Below are positions 1-11,519 of a stretch of 64,000 nt of DNA, piece after piece (the first letter of the stretch is position 1; every line of letters begins with the position of its first letter). Made by a program: the position numbers and the translations under genes. The stretch lies in contig NC_049995.1 in the NCBI RefSeq assembly GCF_000003815.2, forward strand, positions 3,964,330 through 4,028,329, written 5' to 3'. The stretch comes from Branchiostoma floridae (Eukaryota; Chordata; Leptocardii; Amphioxiformes; Branchiostomatidae). The notes beneath the pieces are model-generated. The model was not told the DNA's origin, did not search any database, and saw nothing but the letters and a program-made list of their open reading frames with translations.

Positions 1-565
1 TGTTGTAAAGCTTACAAACACATACCTCTATCCTTCCAAAGTAAAGCTCTCATTGATGAGTTTCTTCTTTCCATAGACTTCTATGTTATAATTCGTGGTT
101 TAAATGGCCGCGTTCATAATGAAGCTACGTGAAATTTCAGCAGATTTTTCATTCTATGTCGAGCACATTTACCCTATATCGTGGGAAAAAATTGCCAATG
201 TAAACTTACATAGGAACTTTTTTTATAGCAATTACAAACTACGATTAGTCAATCCCCACAAAAGGCATTTTTTCGCTACTTTTGTACAACCGCACCACTC
301 AGAACCCACGACTGTGTACCTCCGACCTAGCTCGCGGCTGCAAAACTTTACCTGCTAATTTCTTCAGTTACAAATAAGCTTTCACCAATCTCACTTTTGA
401 GATCAGTTCCGCTGGCTAAAACTAGTAAAAGGGAATTTCTCACCGCTAAAAACATGCGTCCGTGCAGCCGTTCATTTTTGGCTCGGATCTCTTTTAGGGT
501 ACCCACTCGCGGCGTAATACATCAATGAGACCTAAAGGCATATAATATTATAAAGTTCAGACTTT
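1..565. other. No recognisable gene
   Basis: AT-rich DNA with only short chance reading frames. No exon with convincing splice sites, no tRNA-like boxes and no TIR structure were seen. Confidence 0.5.
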
Positions 566-655
566 TTGGCCAGTGGGCCAAAAGTTCTTGCTAGTCCCAA
601 CAAGCAAATGTCAATCCCCGGATGGAAGGATGGGTCCTGGAGACAGCCCTTCTTT
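566..655 (+). repeat. Dispersed repeat fragment, copy 1
   Basis: This stretch shares wording with 17285-17345: a run ending in gggtcctggagacagcc preceded by a variant of acaagcaaat. Two diverged copies 17 kb apart indicate an interspersed repeat. Its ends and class are not visible, and the overlapping short reading frames are not conserved between the copies. Confidence 0.4.
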
Positions 656-1224
656 TATTCCATTTCATTTATACTGTCCCTCCGAGTTCAGATACCATTC
701 TCTGTTGCTTGCGCCTGTTTCAAAAAATGCTATCATCAACCAACAACTAGGTAGTTTGTTATTTTGGAGCGAACTAACCATAATGGTATTCATATCAAAC
801 CTACACCTAAGGAACATCCCCACAAAACCTTGTGCAGCACTTCAAAAAAACTCAACAGCATTTTTCCCACACAATACCAACAAACAGATCACTGTTTTCA
901 ACACGTTTGCTCATTTCAGCGAGGATTTGGCTTCCCAAACACGATCAAAACGTTTCCACGAAATCTTCCCGTCCCCCTGGTAACTGGTAGCCTGGGCTAT
1001 TAGTAATGTTTATATAGGGAATAATGGAAACTGCTCTCTGAGTAAACACACCCCACTGTGAACACTGCCACATACAGCCTGGCATAACCCAACATAACCT
1101 CATTATCACATTGGTAACAATGAACTGTTGTTATAAATACAGGAAAACACATTTCACAAATTTTGTTCTTCACTTCTAACCTACTGGCACAACAAAAAAT
1201 GTTTTTAAAAATTCCATTGCTGGA

Positions 1225-1340
1225 AGTGAAAATGCATGTAAAAAAGTCATTTAAATGTGGGACAAGTGAAAATTTGTTCGGGGGATTTTTTATGTACTTG
1301 CCCGATAGGACAAGTGAATTTTAGAAATATTGTCCAACCC
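1225..1340 (+). repeat. End fragment of a hAT-like TIR element
   Basis: The segment has internal inverted copies of gacaagtgaa and ends in gtccaaccctg. Read from its outer end it begins CAGGGTTGGAC, which resembles the CAGGGTTC termini of other elements in this window. Only one end is recognisable, so it is treated as a decayed fragment. The class is inferred from terminal sequence only. Confidence 0.35.
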
Positions 1341-1735
1341 TGTACTGAAGAAAATGATTTTGTTGTTCGAGTATTGCTCCATGGGAAAAGAAAATACATT
1401 CGTATCCAATACAATCCAACATAATTGAGTTTCAGTGTCTTATACCTATAGATATAATTTTGTCATGCCTTTAATTTTTCTATGATTGAAATCTTAACCT
1501 ACCTAGAAACATAAAAAGAAAGGCTTGATTTTTCATTACAATACCCGAAAAACCACTTGGATTCAGATACAACTCAAATTTGATAACAATATCGTAGCCT
1601 AAATGAAAATAATTTCGTTGTTCTTTCTTGCCGATTGAAATCTTAACTGACTTATAGGACATGAAAGAGAGGCTTGGTATTTCATCACATACTACAAAAA
1701 GACACTTAGTATCCAATACCAGGAAACGTTATTCA
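1340..1735 (+). repeat. Degenerate tandem repeat, period about 150 bp
   Basis: Two or more diverged units are visible. The clearest shared block runs from gattgaaatcttaac to a poly-T/CATTACAATAC-like stretch, at about 1484 and about 1633. A fragment ending in a variant of tatccaatac occurs at about 1400 and about 1712. Short reading frames on both strands here arise from the repeat. Confidence 0.5.
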
Positions 1736-1754
1736 ATTTCAGGTGCCTCTAGGA

Positions 1755-1978
1755 ATTGGTGTGGGGTCGCGTGGCGCAACTGCAGGGTGTTTGGCCCGGA
1801 ACCCAGAGGTCCTGGGTTCAAATCCAGTAATGCTACCAATCTCGTAGTTTGGGAAAGGCACTTGATATGGCTTTAAAGTTTCTTCTTGTAAAATGGGTAA
1901 CTGACTTTTGTTGGGGAGGTAAAAGGCAAAGGAAGGAGAAGGATGGGTTCTGCCTTCCAATACTGTACCCCAGACACA
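1755..1978 (+). repeat. tRNA-derived SINE
   Basis: The head resembles a tRNA gene and carries an RNA polymerase III A box (GTGGCGCAACTGC, about 1770) and B box (GGGTTCAAATCC, about 1814). The spacing fits an internal promoter, but the arms do not fold as a functional tRNA. A non-tRNA body follows with a GGCAAAGGAAGGAGAAGGAT stretch and ends near gacacagtag. It is read as a retrotransposed SINE and not a tRNA gene. A second head of the same type lies at 55640-55730. Confidence 0.75.
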
Positions 1979-2005
1979 GTAGAAAACAACCTACTATCCC
2001 TACAT

Positions 2006-2323
2006 CAGGGTTCTAGCCAGGATTTTATTTTAGCGTAGTGGGAATGGCATGGTAGTGAAGCGACTAATCATGAGATTGGTGTGGAAGGGGGGTCCTTCCA
2101 CGGTGAAATTTGAGTTGAAAATTAGGATTTGGGGGTCAGTTTCAAGTGGCATATCATCATTTTTCAATGTTCAGACATTGATTAGTCATTGTTGAACAAG
2201 CAAATGACAGCAAAGCACCACTACACTAGTTAAAAACTAGCGTAGTGGCCCTTATTTTAACGTAGGGGTCACAAATTTTAGCGTAGTGGCCCACTACGCT
2301 AAAATGTACTAGCTAGAACCCTG
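2006..2323. mobile_element. Non-autonomous TIR transposon (318 bp) with 6 bp TSD
   Basis: The element begins CAGGGTTCTAGCCAG and ends CTAGCTAGAACCCTG, giving terminal inverted repeats with one mismatch over 15 bp. It is flanked on both sides by ctacat (2000-2005 and 2324-2329), a 6 bp target-site duplication. The interior holds several TAGCGTAGTGG motifs in both orientations and no coding capacity. The termini look hAT-like but a 6 bp duplication is unusual for hAT, which makes 8 bp, so the superfamily stays open. A second copy is at 39372-39741. Confidence 0.8.
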
Positions 2324-2329
2324 CTACAT

Positions 2330-4440
2330 CCTCAAAAAGTTTGTGGGACTACATTTACTTTTCCCCATTTTACCAAGGAAACAAAAAACATTTTCATTTT
2401 ACTCCTACTTTAAGTATTTTCTATCAAACCTATACAATTTTGTCAAAGCGATGAATCAAATTTGAATTCGGAATTTGAAAACTGCCTTTAAAACCACTGA
2501 TATCAGGACAGTAAAGAGTAATATATTTTACTGACAGAAAAAAGCATTTCAGGAATTTTCTCCTAAGATGAGTCATCTTTCATAAATACCATAGTATCAC
2601 TTACTATCTCTTATTTTTCTATGTCAATAATCCAATTAATTTGTTGACAGATTTGTTGATTGATTGATATGAATTATTCATATTGTGGCCCAAAACATTT
2701 TCAGCACAGGAAAAAGGCACTTCACAAGTTAGTGGTAAAAAGTTCAGTTCTTGGACTTGTCAAAGTTCTCATGGATTAACAACTAGCAGAAAATGTCATT
2801 CAACTAAACAAAAGGGCTTCTTTATACAAAAAATAAATGCTCTGGATTAAAACAGGCAACTTCATACATCTTTACTTTTAAGCATTTTAATTACACTTTT
2901 ACTACTAAAAGAAGGATCATGGTACAAGGTTTACAATGGCACACATTGCCCTAAAAACCGACAAGTTAAAACCTGAGAAGTGTTTTTCATTTTAGAAGTT
3001 TGAACATCATAGTGAAATCCTAAAAGAAATTCAACATTAATGCCACAGATTGCCAATATGGACAAAAAAGCTGTACAACTTTCAGGACATTTCAGACAGA
3101 AAAAATGCCATAAACACAAAACTACAGAATGATATTAATACTGGCCCCATTCATAATCTACTGGTATGTCATATCCCTACATATGTATCTACTTAAAATT
3201 CTAGAAGAAATGGGACAAAAAAGGACTTTTACCTGACTCCAGTAAAAAGAACCAAGGACTGGACCACACATCCAACTCACCACCACCTCTACTGACAGCA
3301 AGAGTGATTGGTACCAGCTAAAGCAACTCTCAAACCCCCATTTGGACCATGCCATACTGAACATCATACAGGGGGTGACAGTATTATTCACACAAAAATT
3401 AATCTTTGCTGATCCTTCAAACATCCTGAAAATAACAATGTAGTATGTACATCATTTGTAACATAATGTTTCTTTTATACTTTTGAGTATAAACTCCAGT
3501 GCTAAAAGCATATAATGTGTCATCCCTCTGAAAGTGGTATGGTCCAACCAATGGGCAGACATATCCATCTGCCCCGCCCATTTTCACCACATGATTACAA
3601 GCCATTAGTGATTACCATGGAGATAACATCTTCCCTTATATGGAAGTGCCAACTTTCTCACAGACAGCCTGACACCTCCAAGCAGATATGGAAAGTCAAA
3701 GTTGGAGAAATGTTATGATTTTGCCTTTTTATATCTTCTTGTGACAGAGAATGCCTTTGTCTGTGATAATCTTTTGTAAGAAGAATAAAATACTTTTAAA
3801 CATACATTTCATGTCTAGGTTGGAAGGTTAAAAACAATATAACATAAATTCTTTGAAAGTGAAAAAGAAATATTTTCTTCTTGAACCTAACAAAGCAATT
3901 ATGCTGTGTTATCAAAAAAACATGTTTTACTCTTTAAAAAGTTTGTATTCAGACCACCTTTGGTCTATAAGAACACATAAATATTTGAAACTTCCTTGGT
4001 TTTACGAAATACTTTTTCAAATATGAGCACAGCACACAAAGAAAATATATACATTTAAGTCTCACGCACACAACCATATTTTACTACGTGCCTCAACTAA
4101 ACCCAGAAAAAACTCCCAATGTTTTTCTATCAACAGATGGGCAAACAGGTCTTTTATGCTGACAGATTGTATGTAACCTTTACTGTCAATATGTAGGAGT
4201 GGACACCACACACCTGCAACAACCTGGGCAAACATGTAGAATTGACACACCCTTATTTCTTCAGGGGCTAAGAAACAAGCAAGAATTAAGCCTTAGGAAA
4301 ACACTTGAGTTCCTAAATGCAAATATGATCTAATACTGTCTATAATTGCACTTCATAGAAATACATAACATATTTGTTTTTATTGCTGGACTGCTTAAAT
4401 GCTATAAATTGTAAGAAATGAGTACAAACAGAAAGAAACA
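2330..4440. other. AT-rich stretch without a recognised gene
   Basis: Only short chance reading frames occur. No splice-bounded exon, tandem array or terminal inverted repeat was recognised on either strand. Confidence 0.45.
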
Positions 4441-4449
4441 ACATCCTGA

Positions 4450-4565
4450 CTCCTAGGATTCAAATCAGCTGCGCCAAATCCAGGCTGCCAGATCACGAAC
4501 CAAGACGCTAAACCACTACGCTAAAAGGCTGATAGCCGTTTGGTACTGTCGGGTGTCAGTGCTTG
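4450..4565 (-). repeat. tRNA-like SINE head
   Basis: Read on the minus strand, this has an A-box-like TAGCGTAGTGG and a B-box-like GATTTGAATCC about 60 bp further on. This is the layout of a tRNA-derived SINE head. It abuts the 3' end of the LINE at 4590. Divergence from a functional tRNA cloverleaf argues against a tRNA gene. Confidence 0.5.
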
Positions 4566-4589
4566 AACCCCACTGTTGTAAAAATTTGA

Positions 4590-5700
4590 AATCTTTTACA
4601 ATGACAATGAAGTTTATTGCATATTCATGCCCCATTGGGGCTAAATGCAGTCAGTTTGGTACATAGTAAGTAATTGGAAAGCTATACATATATATTACAG
4701 TTTACATGCTTCTTCTCTCTTCTTAAAACATGCGTGGACGAGCTTACAGAGTTTTTCCAGTATATCGTAGTTAGATGATGACATAAGGTATTTGAACAGA
4801 TTTTCCTTCGTCAGGTGCGCATATTTTTTATCTGTATGTGTAGCATTAGCGAATGCATTTCGCAGATCTTTGTACAGCGAACATTCTAGGACAAAGTGTA
4901 CTTCGTTTTCTACATACATGAAACTCTTATCGCAAAATATACATAGTCTATCATCAGGAGGAGTTCGGTTATATCTACCAGCTTCAATTTCCAGTGGATG
5001 ATCGCTTATCCTTAGTTTGGTCATGGCCCGGCGATATCTAAAATTTGCTATATCCAGATATTTTTCTCTTTCATACCAATGCTTAAATTTTCTGTAAGTT
5101 CTTAACTTATTTCCTTGATTTTCCGTCGTGCCAGGAGAGTTAAGATCTGAGAAGAAGTTTTGAATAAAGTTGTCTTTTAGTCTTTGTTTTATTTCGGACT
5201 GGGCGAATGAAGTGTTGCGATCACTGTTAATCAATAGGTAGGCAAAACCTGACTCCTCCAGGATTTTACTAACATTGGATAACCAGCATGGTATGTTACG
5301 TTTGTGTAAGTCCTGTTGTACACGGAGAGCTTCAAATTAAAGGCTACTTGTTGGTACTTCTTTAACTAATCTTTTGTAATATGAATACAATCTTGTATAC
5401 ACTTCAATCCACAGGGGGTACCTTCCAAGTTCTGCCCTTGTTGCAAGGTTACTCGCATTTTTTCTTACCCCTAAAATTGATTTGCAAAACTTAAGATGAA
5501 GTTGTTCAATAGGAGACTTGTCATTTAATCCACTCTTGCCCCATACCTCTGCCCCGTAAGTTAATATTGGGACTATGCAGGCATCAAATAGTTTACAAAA
5601 TACTGACACTGAAGGATTGCTGTCCCCCAGGGTTGTTTTGATGCTGAACAGAGCCCTGGCAGCCTTTTTTTGCAGTGCTTTCATTGCTGTGGTGAAGACA
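4590..5700 (-). mobile_element. 5'-truncated non-LTR retrotransposon (LINE)
   Basis: The minus strand carries the C-terminal part of a LINE second reading frame (4695-5684), then about 100 bp of 3' UTR with an AATAAA signal in gcaataaacttc near 4617. The element ends in an A-rich tail near 4590. Homology stops near 5700, before the reverse transcriptase catalytic core, as expected from 5' truncation during target-primed insertion. It has no visible target-site duplication. Confidence 0.8.
4695..5684 (-). pseudogene. LINE ORF2 C-terminal fragment with one in-frame stop
   Basis: Two reading frames (5337-5684 and 4695-5234) are in the same phase and separated by 102 nt, which is 34 open codons after a single TAA at 5337-5339. 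The whole 330-codon frame is therefore interrupted once only. The N-terminal part has the motif VPILTYGAEVWG, typical of the region just after the reverse transcriptase domain in non-LTR retrotransposons. The C-terminal part has a zinc-knuckle-like CIFC followed by HFVLEC, as in many LINE ORF2 C-termini. The catalytic YADD region and any endonuclease are absent. The nearly intact frame suggests a young insertion. The clade (L1, I or Jockey-like) cannot be fixed from this part. Confidence 0.8.
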
Positions 5701-6025
5701 GTGACTTCATTTTTGTGGTTTTATACACTCTCCACCACAAATTCAAAACACCAAGAATATGTCTTCATTGTATGATTACTGTATTACAAGATACATCATG
5801 ACAATGATTAAAACATTGGCACAGAATGTTGTTGCTAGCATCCAACGACAAGAACTTCAGACATTCCTAATGTTGTAGCAACTTCTTTGATGTTCCTACC
5901 AACCCTTGTACAAACATGTTAACATCATCAACAAGAGAAACCTGCAATCTACGAGAAACAAATGAGCTATGCCCATATCAACCCAGGTCTTTGATAAAAC
6001 ATGTTTTGTTCTTAACCATGCACTA

Positions 6026-6205
6026 CAGTCAAAAGTGCGTAAGAAGACCACGCAGGGGACTGATAAAATTTGGTCTCTGTGGACAGGTGGTCACTATAGA
6101 CAACATTCTTGATATTATGAGGAAAATTACCATAAGTGGTCACAATGGCCTAGTGATTCTTATGTACATTTTCTACAGGTGGCCACTTATATGTAGGCTT
6201 GACTG
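6026..6205. mobile_element. Tc1/mariner-like MITE (180 bp, TA TSD)
   Basis: The element starts CAGTCAA and ends TTGACTG with a TA dinucleotide on each side (6024-6025 and 6206-6207), the target duplication of Tc1/mariner transposases. The interior contains repeated GTGGTCAC and CAGGTGGTC words. Related, more decayed copies are at about 34116-34287 and 55165-55240. No transposase is encoded, so any mobility would need a transposase in trans. Confidence 0.65.
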
Positions 6206-6284
6206 TACAAAATAAAAGTTGCTTTCAACACCCTGTAAAAATACTGCACAACGAGAGAATAGTCATAAGTTAATACTTACATCG

Positions 6285-6675
6285 TAAATTCTTCTTCTGC
6301 ATTATAAAATACAATCACAGTAGAAATTCATTAACCATTCTGAAAATAACTAGACTAAGATATTATGCTTTTCCCTAAAACTGTCCACAATACCAGTGAA
6401 CAGAAGCAGTATTACCTCCTTCAAACTCTTGCACTTCATCCGCATGAACGACCGCGTACAATACCGCTGTCGTTACCTACGCCGTTAATTCTTCTTCTGA
6501 CAAAATACAATCACAGTAGAAATTTGCTATCAGTAGAAAAAAATTAGGCTAAAAGTAAGACAAATTTTCATTTCCCCTAAAACTCTCCACAATACCAGTG
6601 AAAGGAGCAGTATTACCTCCTTCAAACTCTTACACTTCGTCCGCATGAACGACCGCGTACAATACCGCTGCCCTG
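6285..6675. repeat. Tandem duplication, period 200 bp
   Basis: Two units start with aattcttcttctg at 6287 and 6487. Both contain acaatcacagtagaaatt, ctccacaataccagtgaa-like and gcatgaacgaccgcgtacaa. The last block is more CpG-rich than its surroundings. On the minus strand each unit ends that block with a possible splice donor (GAGGTAATAC). A duplicated minus-strand 5' exon is therefore possible but unproven. Confidence 0.7.
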
Positions 6676-6888
6676 ACCAAACGTCGCGCTACCGTTTTCA
6701 CACAGGGACGATTGAACACCGGCCACAAGCAGAACTAAGTCCACGGGTACTTAGTGGTACGTGCGGAGTGCTGAGATTTTCATAGGGAGGTTGGGTAAAT
6801 ATGCATTAGGAACTTAAGCCTGGTGCTCAGGTGATGGGAGAATTCAACCCCCTACCTGTAGGGGTGACCTGTAAGGTTAGACGGAATG

Positions 6889-6890
6889 CT

Positions 6891-6921
<31 letters not shown>

Positions 6922-6923
6922 TT
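6889..6923. repeat. (GT)n followed by poly-G
   Basis: A short GT dinucleotide run passes directly into a run of about 19 G. A second G-rich run is at 7192-7207. The proline and glycine-rich reading frames across these runs are artefacts. Confidence 0.9.
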
Positions 6924-7391
6924 AAATTGTCGGAAGTCTACGCTTAACTTCCGCCAAACTTCGGAATCCTTTTCCAAAAATAATTTCATCAGGTTGGTAG
7001 AATAAAGGAGAATTGTTTTGGACAACCAATTTGTAGAGTGCTTTCTGCAGAATACACCTGTTGTGCTCAACCCTGTATATCTACATTTGAGCGGTCTGGC
7101 TATGAGTAACACGAAATCGAAACACCTGATTATGCTACGATTCCTAGGAATGTCTCCAGCTTTCAATTTTTGTCCGTCACACTCATTGTTGGGGAGGGGG
7201 GGGGGAGGATTTATACAATAAAGGTCTTCATTCATTCAGTAACCACAAAAACCGGTTCTGCAATTCCAATGGAAAATTGTGGAATTTCAAAGCCAATGTT
7301 GTCAATTGCCATAAAGCAATATTTTATACTTACTTACTGACATATTATAGAATTCAATAACTTCTACTTATATGAATGAAGTATATGTAAT

Positions 7392-7603
7392 GCTAGTTCA
7401 CCTTTATCCGTGGGGTGACCTTCATCCGTTATCTTTAAAAACAGCACATTTAGGAGTATCAAGTCTGCTGACAGTGGTTTCAAATTTGCAATATTTTCAA
7501 AATGTTCCGATTTGAAACCACCGTCCATCGACTTCATATCCCTAAATGCATTTTTTCTTACAAAAAACGAATATAGGTTACCCTTGGATAAAGGTGAACC
7601 AGC
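7392..7603. mobile_element. MITE with about 19 bp TIRs
   Basis: The left end reads GCTAGTTCACCTTTATCC and the right end, reverse-complemented, reads GCTGGTTCACCTTTATCC, so 17 of 18 terminal bases agree. Similarity continues more weakly into GGGGTGACC / GGGTAACC. A further internal inverted pair, GGTTTCAAAT and ATTTGAAACC, lies near 7479 and 7512, so most of the element can fold on itself. No clear target-site duplication was found, so the family is undetermined. Confidence 0.65.
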
Positions 7604-8432
7604 GTTAAATGAATTGGTGCTGCCTCCTTAGAAAAGGTGTTCAAACGTTTGTCTTTCAGCTCTTTAGCAAAGAACACACGTCAACACCTGGGCTTTGTCG
7701 CAGGTGTGCACAGGTAAGCCTTTCACAAACAACATTCTTATCAACAACTTTTTAATGCCCCTGCCACACAGCGAGAAAATCCATCAGACGAGACTGTCGG
7801 CGCTAGGTAAATGACATCTTAGGCAATAATATGCCCAGTGTTCTCTTGATCATCGCCCAGTTTTGAGAGGGAGGCCTGGCCAATATGATGGGGTTACATC
7901 AACTGTCAAAATACAGCCACATCAAAAAGCATTGTTATAGAGGCCTTCTCAAGATTGTCTTGAACACCTAAATATGTAAAGTCCATCCTCAGTTTGGGAC
8001 AATTAAAATATTTTAGGGAAACCTTTGGGACAATATGGAAAATGGTAATTTCAAGGCCTGAAGAGACTTCCGCAGAGTGCAGTAGTTTTCTAGCAGTGTT
8101 TGGTAGGAACTTTGTCTAGCTTATACTATAGGGTATAGGCAGCAGTGAGATTGTGATTGACACTCTGTAAAAAAAAAAGGCTTCCTTTCGAACCAAATCT
8201 ACCACTTGGTTTGATTTTTAGGAGTAAAAACAGGAACTGGCGGTCTAGCTTGACACCAAGACTCTGCAACGAACCATGGACAAAGTTCACATGAACCAAT
8301 CTCTAGAAACAGGAAAGGCGTGATGAGGTTTAAATCAGGACCACATGTACTGAAACCTCCTCTCATAGCAATGTCACGTTCACAGCACGAAATCTGGTAT
8401 TTAAGCAAGCTTAAACTCAACGTAAACGCGAC

Positions 8433-9015
8433 GTTTCTGCACTCTTTCCGCAACTTAACGACATCTATCCGTGAACGTAAAGGTTCCCTTTAATGTTACC
8501 TTTACGTTGGCACTTAAAAGTGCGTTTCGGCACTCCTTCACGTGCCTTTCCGCAACTATTAGACGCTTAAAGGCGTCGTTAATGACAGTTTTTCGTAACC
8601 TATATGGGCGGAAAGCACGCGTTTATTAAGACATTTCTGCACCCTTTCCGCAACTTAACGACATCTATCCGTGAACGTAAAGATTCCCTTTAATGCACTT
8701 ATATGTACGTTTCGGCACTCCTTCACGTGTCTTTCCGCAACTATTAGACGCTTAAAGGCGTCGTTAATGACAGTTTTTCGTAACCTATACGGGCGGAAAG
8801 CACGCGTTTCTTAAGACCTTTCCGTGATCTTTTGACCACATTTACAGTCGATTTCCGTCACGATTTCCCCACGTTTATGTGTCGTTTACACACCCTGAAA
8901 GGCACGTGAAGAAGTGCAGAAACGTACTTATCCGAACGCTTTCCGTCATCTTTCCTTGGACTATAGTTGTCATTTATTTTTAGTAAAGGCGGCGTAAGTT
9001 TAAACCTTTCCGCAT
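8433..9015 (+). repeat. Tandem, hairpin-rich block with CTTTCCG motifs
   Basis: A unit of about 200 bp starting tttctgcac is repeated at 8434 and 8634, with a partial third copy from about 8812. The word CTTTCCG occurs seven times on the + strand at 8444, 8546, 8644, 8731, 8818, 8939 and 9006, far above chance. Each full unit has short hairpins: GACGC-TTAAAG-GCGTC in both, and CGTAAAGGT with ACCTTTACG in the first. The same vocabulary returns at 10.2-12.2 kb, so this may be the left part of one large element. Confidence 0.7.
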
Positions 9016-10160
9016 CTTTAGGTAGGCTTTATGTGTTTTGTGTGGCTTAAATTGGAACTTTTGCATCGGGTATGCGTGTCTTATTTGGTGTGAATCATAC
9101 CTACACCGGTATCTATGGCTCTTGCCGTCTAAACTATCTTGTGATTCTAATTGTGGACTTGGATTGGTCGACCGAGGGAACAATCGGTGTACAATATCCA
9201 TGCACGAATCTCCGCTACATTTAAGTCCACAATTTGGAGTTCAGTGTCGGGCGATACGCCTGGAACGACGTCATTTCAAGCAACATAGTTCCATCTGGCC
9301 ATCACATTAGGAAAAATCCGCTCAGATTCCCGAAGACGGGTACTGTTTTGTGATGAACAGGCCGTGCTCTCCATGTCTCCGCCAGCTTATGCTGGTCAAG
9401 ACGACACAGTCTTGAATTCACCCTGAGTTGTGCCCCGTTGAAGACTCTCCAACATACGTACTCCGTTTCCGGCAAGCCGTGAGTGTCCTATGGTTATGTC
9501 CGTTCCGTCCTGTAGTTCCGTTGGAATCCATTTGCGGCAAAGCCACGCCGATAATCCGTGTGTTGAAACGGGTCCAAGGCTCCTTCTTGACTTGTCCCGA
9601 AACAGACGCCCTGCAAACTGGTTTCTTCTATAAATTATGGCATATTCGTTAGGTTTAAAAAACCCACCTTTGTCTGTCATTGGATAACGCCCTATCACAT
9701 GACTGGCCTCTTCTGGGAGCTGCTAATTAGAAATTCAATGCCGCGTTGTTCGTTATTCATAGTTGACGGCGAATACATTTGAATTTGAAAAACACCATCC
9801 CCTTTGTACGCTGTTTAGCCAAGATTAAGCTAAACACAGCTGTTACCACACTAGAAAATACCAGCCTTTCAGGGAGAACGTGATTATTGCTTGTAGATAA
9901 TAAATGTTCTTCCAGATGATAAGAAAGTTTTTTTGTACAATTATATAAACAGCAAACCCGCTATATTCCCATGATACGTTACCGGGTAGTGAGGACGCTA
10001 TGTCGTCGGGATTCCAAGCTGCAAGGCACAGCCACCCGCGAGCGACATACTGGACAGGCCGCCCAGTACTAGTCTTCTTACCCTGAACGGGAACACGCCG
10101 TAATTATGACCACCAATCTTCGGGGGCATGTACGCAGTGCTCCCGGCGACTGTTGTTTCC
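9015..10160. other. Centre of the CTTTCCG block, no gene recognised
   Basis: This stretch is slightly richer in CpG than its surroundings and holds only short, overlapping reading frames. The longest is about 100 codons at 9396-9698, minus strand, with no recognisable motif. If 8.4-12.2 kb is one element, this would be its unique interior. Confidence 0.35.
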
Positions 10161-10860
10161 TTTCAACAAGGAGGTTAAATATTTAATTTCCTCGCTTTCA
10201 ACGCTACCTCTCCAACATCTTTTTCTGTAACTATCGATATGCACCTCTGTAAAGAAAGTTCAGAGAGTTTTCTGAAAAGTAAGCTCAAAGGCAAAGGTAA
10301 CGGAACGATATCGGTAACATACAATACTACTGGAAAAAATAAACGCTACCTTTCCGACATCTTTCTTGCACCTGTACATAGCATCATTTTGTGTAAAGTG
10401 AGCTCAATGGTAACGTAAAGACATTGGAAAGATACCATATGTTATATTTATGTTTCACCCATGAGGATATTTTGACTTTCCTGGTTTCGTCAAACACGCT
10501 AACACAGAATGAGTTATTCAGGCGAAGTCGCTGCTTTAGTGAACGGCGCATGTGGTATATTGAGCGGAAAATACTCGTAATTTGGTAAAAGCTATGCCTC
10601 TTTTAAGAATAATAATTAACGCTACCTTTCCGACATCTTTTTTGCACCTATACATTCCAAAAATTGTATCTGCTATATGTAAGTTTTAACCAAGAGTAAA
10701 TGTTGCTTATCTTGGTTAAACTCAACACGTTAACACAGCAGGGGCTATTTAGGCGAAGCCGCTGCGTTAGTGAGGGCGCATGTGGTGTATTGAGCGGAAA
10801 AAATGCCTCTTCTTCAAATAATGATTAACGCTACCTTTCCGACATCTTTTTTCCACCTAT

Positions 10861-10905
10861 ACATAAAAGGGGGGGAGGTTTGCTTAAACCTCCCCCCTTT
10901 TATGT
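10861..10905. repeat. Hairpin of array unit, first clear copy
   Basis: Left arm 10861-10881 and right arm 10886-10905 are reverse complements apart from one extra G in the left poly-G run. The loop is 4 nt. Confidence 0.85.
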
Positions 10906-11178
10906 AAAGTCAGCTCAAATGTAACGGAAAGACATCGGAAAGATTGTATCTTTTATATGTAGCTTTCACACAGGACGAGATTTGCTTTTCTTTGTTAAAC
11001 TCTTTTCTTTGTTAAACTCAACACGCTAACACAGCAAGAGCTATTCATTTGAAGCCGCTGCTTTAGTGAACGGCGCATGTACTATATTGAGCGGAAAATA
11101 CTCTTAATTTGGTAAAAGCAATGCCTCTTCTTCAAATAATGATTAACGCTAACTTTCCGACACCTTTTTTCCACCTAT

Positions 11179-11222
11179 ACATAAAAGGGGGGAGGTTTGC
11201 TTAAACCTCCCCCCTTTTATGT
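11179..11222. repeat. Perfect 20 bp hairpin with GCTT loop
   Basis: Arms 11179-11198 and 11203-11222 are exact reverse complements around loop GCTT. The stem has a G6/C6 tract between AT-rich ends. Confidence 0.9.
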
Positions 11223-11475
11223 AAAGTCAGCTCAAATGTAACGGAAAGACATCGGTAAGATTGTATTTGTTATATGTAGCTTTCACACAGGATATTTACT
11301 TTTCTTGGTTAAACTTAACACGCAAACACAGCAGGAGCTATTCATTTGAAGCCGCTGCTTTAGTGAACGACGCATGTGGTATATTGAGCGGAAAATACTC
11401 TTAATTTGGTAAAAGTAATGCCTCTTCTTCAAGTAATTATTAACGCTACCTTTCCGACACCTTTTTTCCACCTAT

Positions 11476-11519
11476 ACATAAAAGGGGGGAGGTTTGCTTA
11501 AACCTCCCCCCTTTTATGT
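11476..11519. repeat. Perfect 20 bp hairpin with GCTT loop
   Basis: Arms 11476-11495 and 11500-11519 are identical in sequence to those at 11179-11222, including the GCTT loop. The next unit, near 11774, has lost the right arm. Confidence 0.9.

Noticed and set aside
1755-1835. A tRNA gene
   Set aside because: A and B boxes are present but the arms do not pair as a cloverleaf and a SINE body follows. The same applies to 15800-15873, 4450-4565 and 55640-55730.
10861-11519. Hairpins as intrinsic transcription terminators
   Set aside because: G/C-rich stems are followed by TATGTAAAG and not a U-tract, and such terminators are bacterial.
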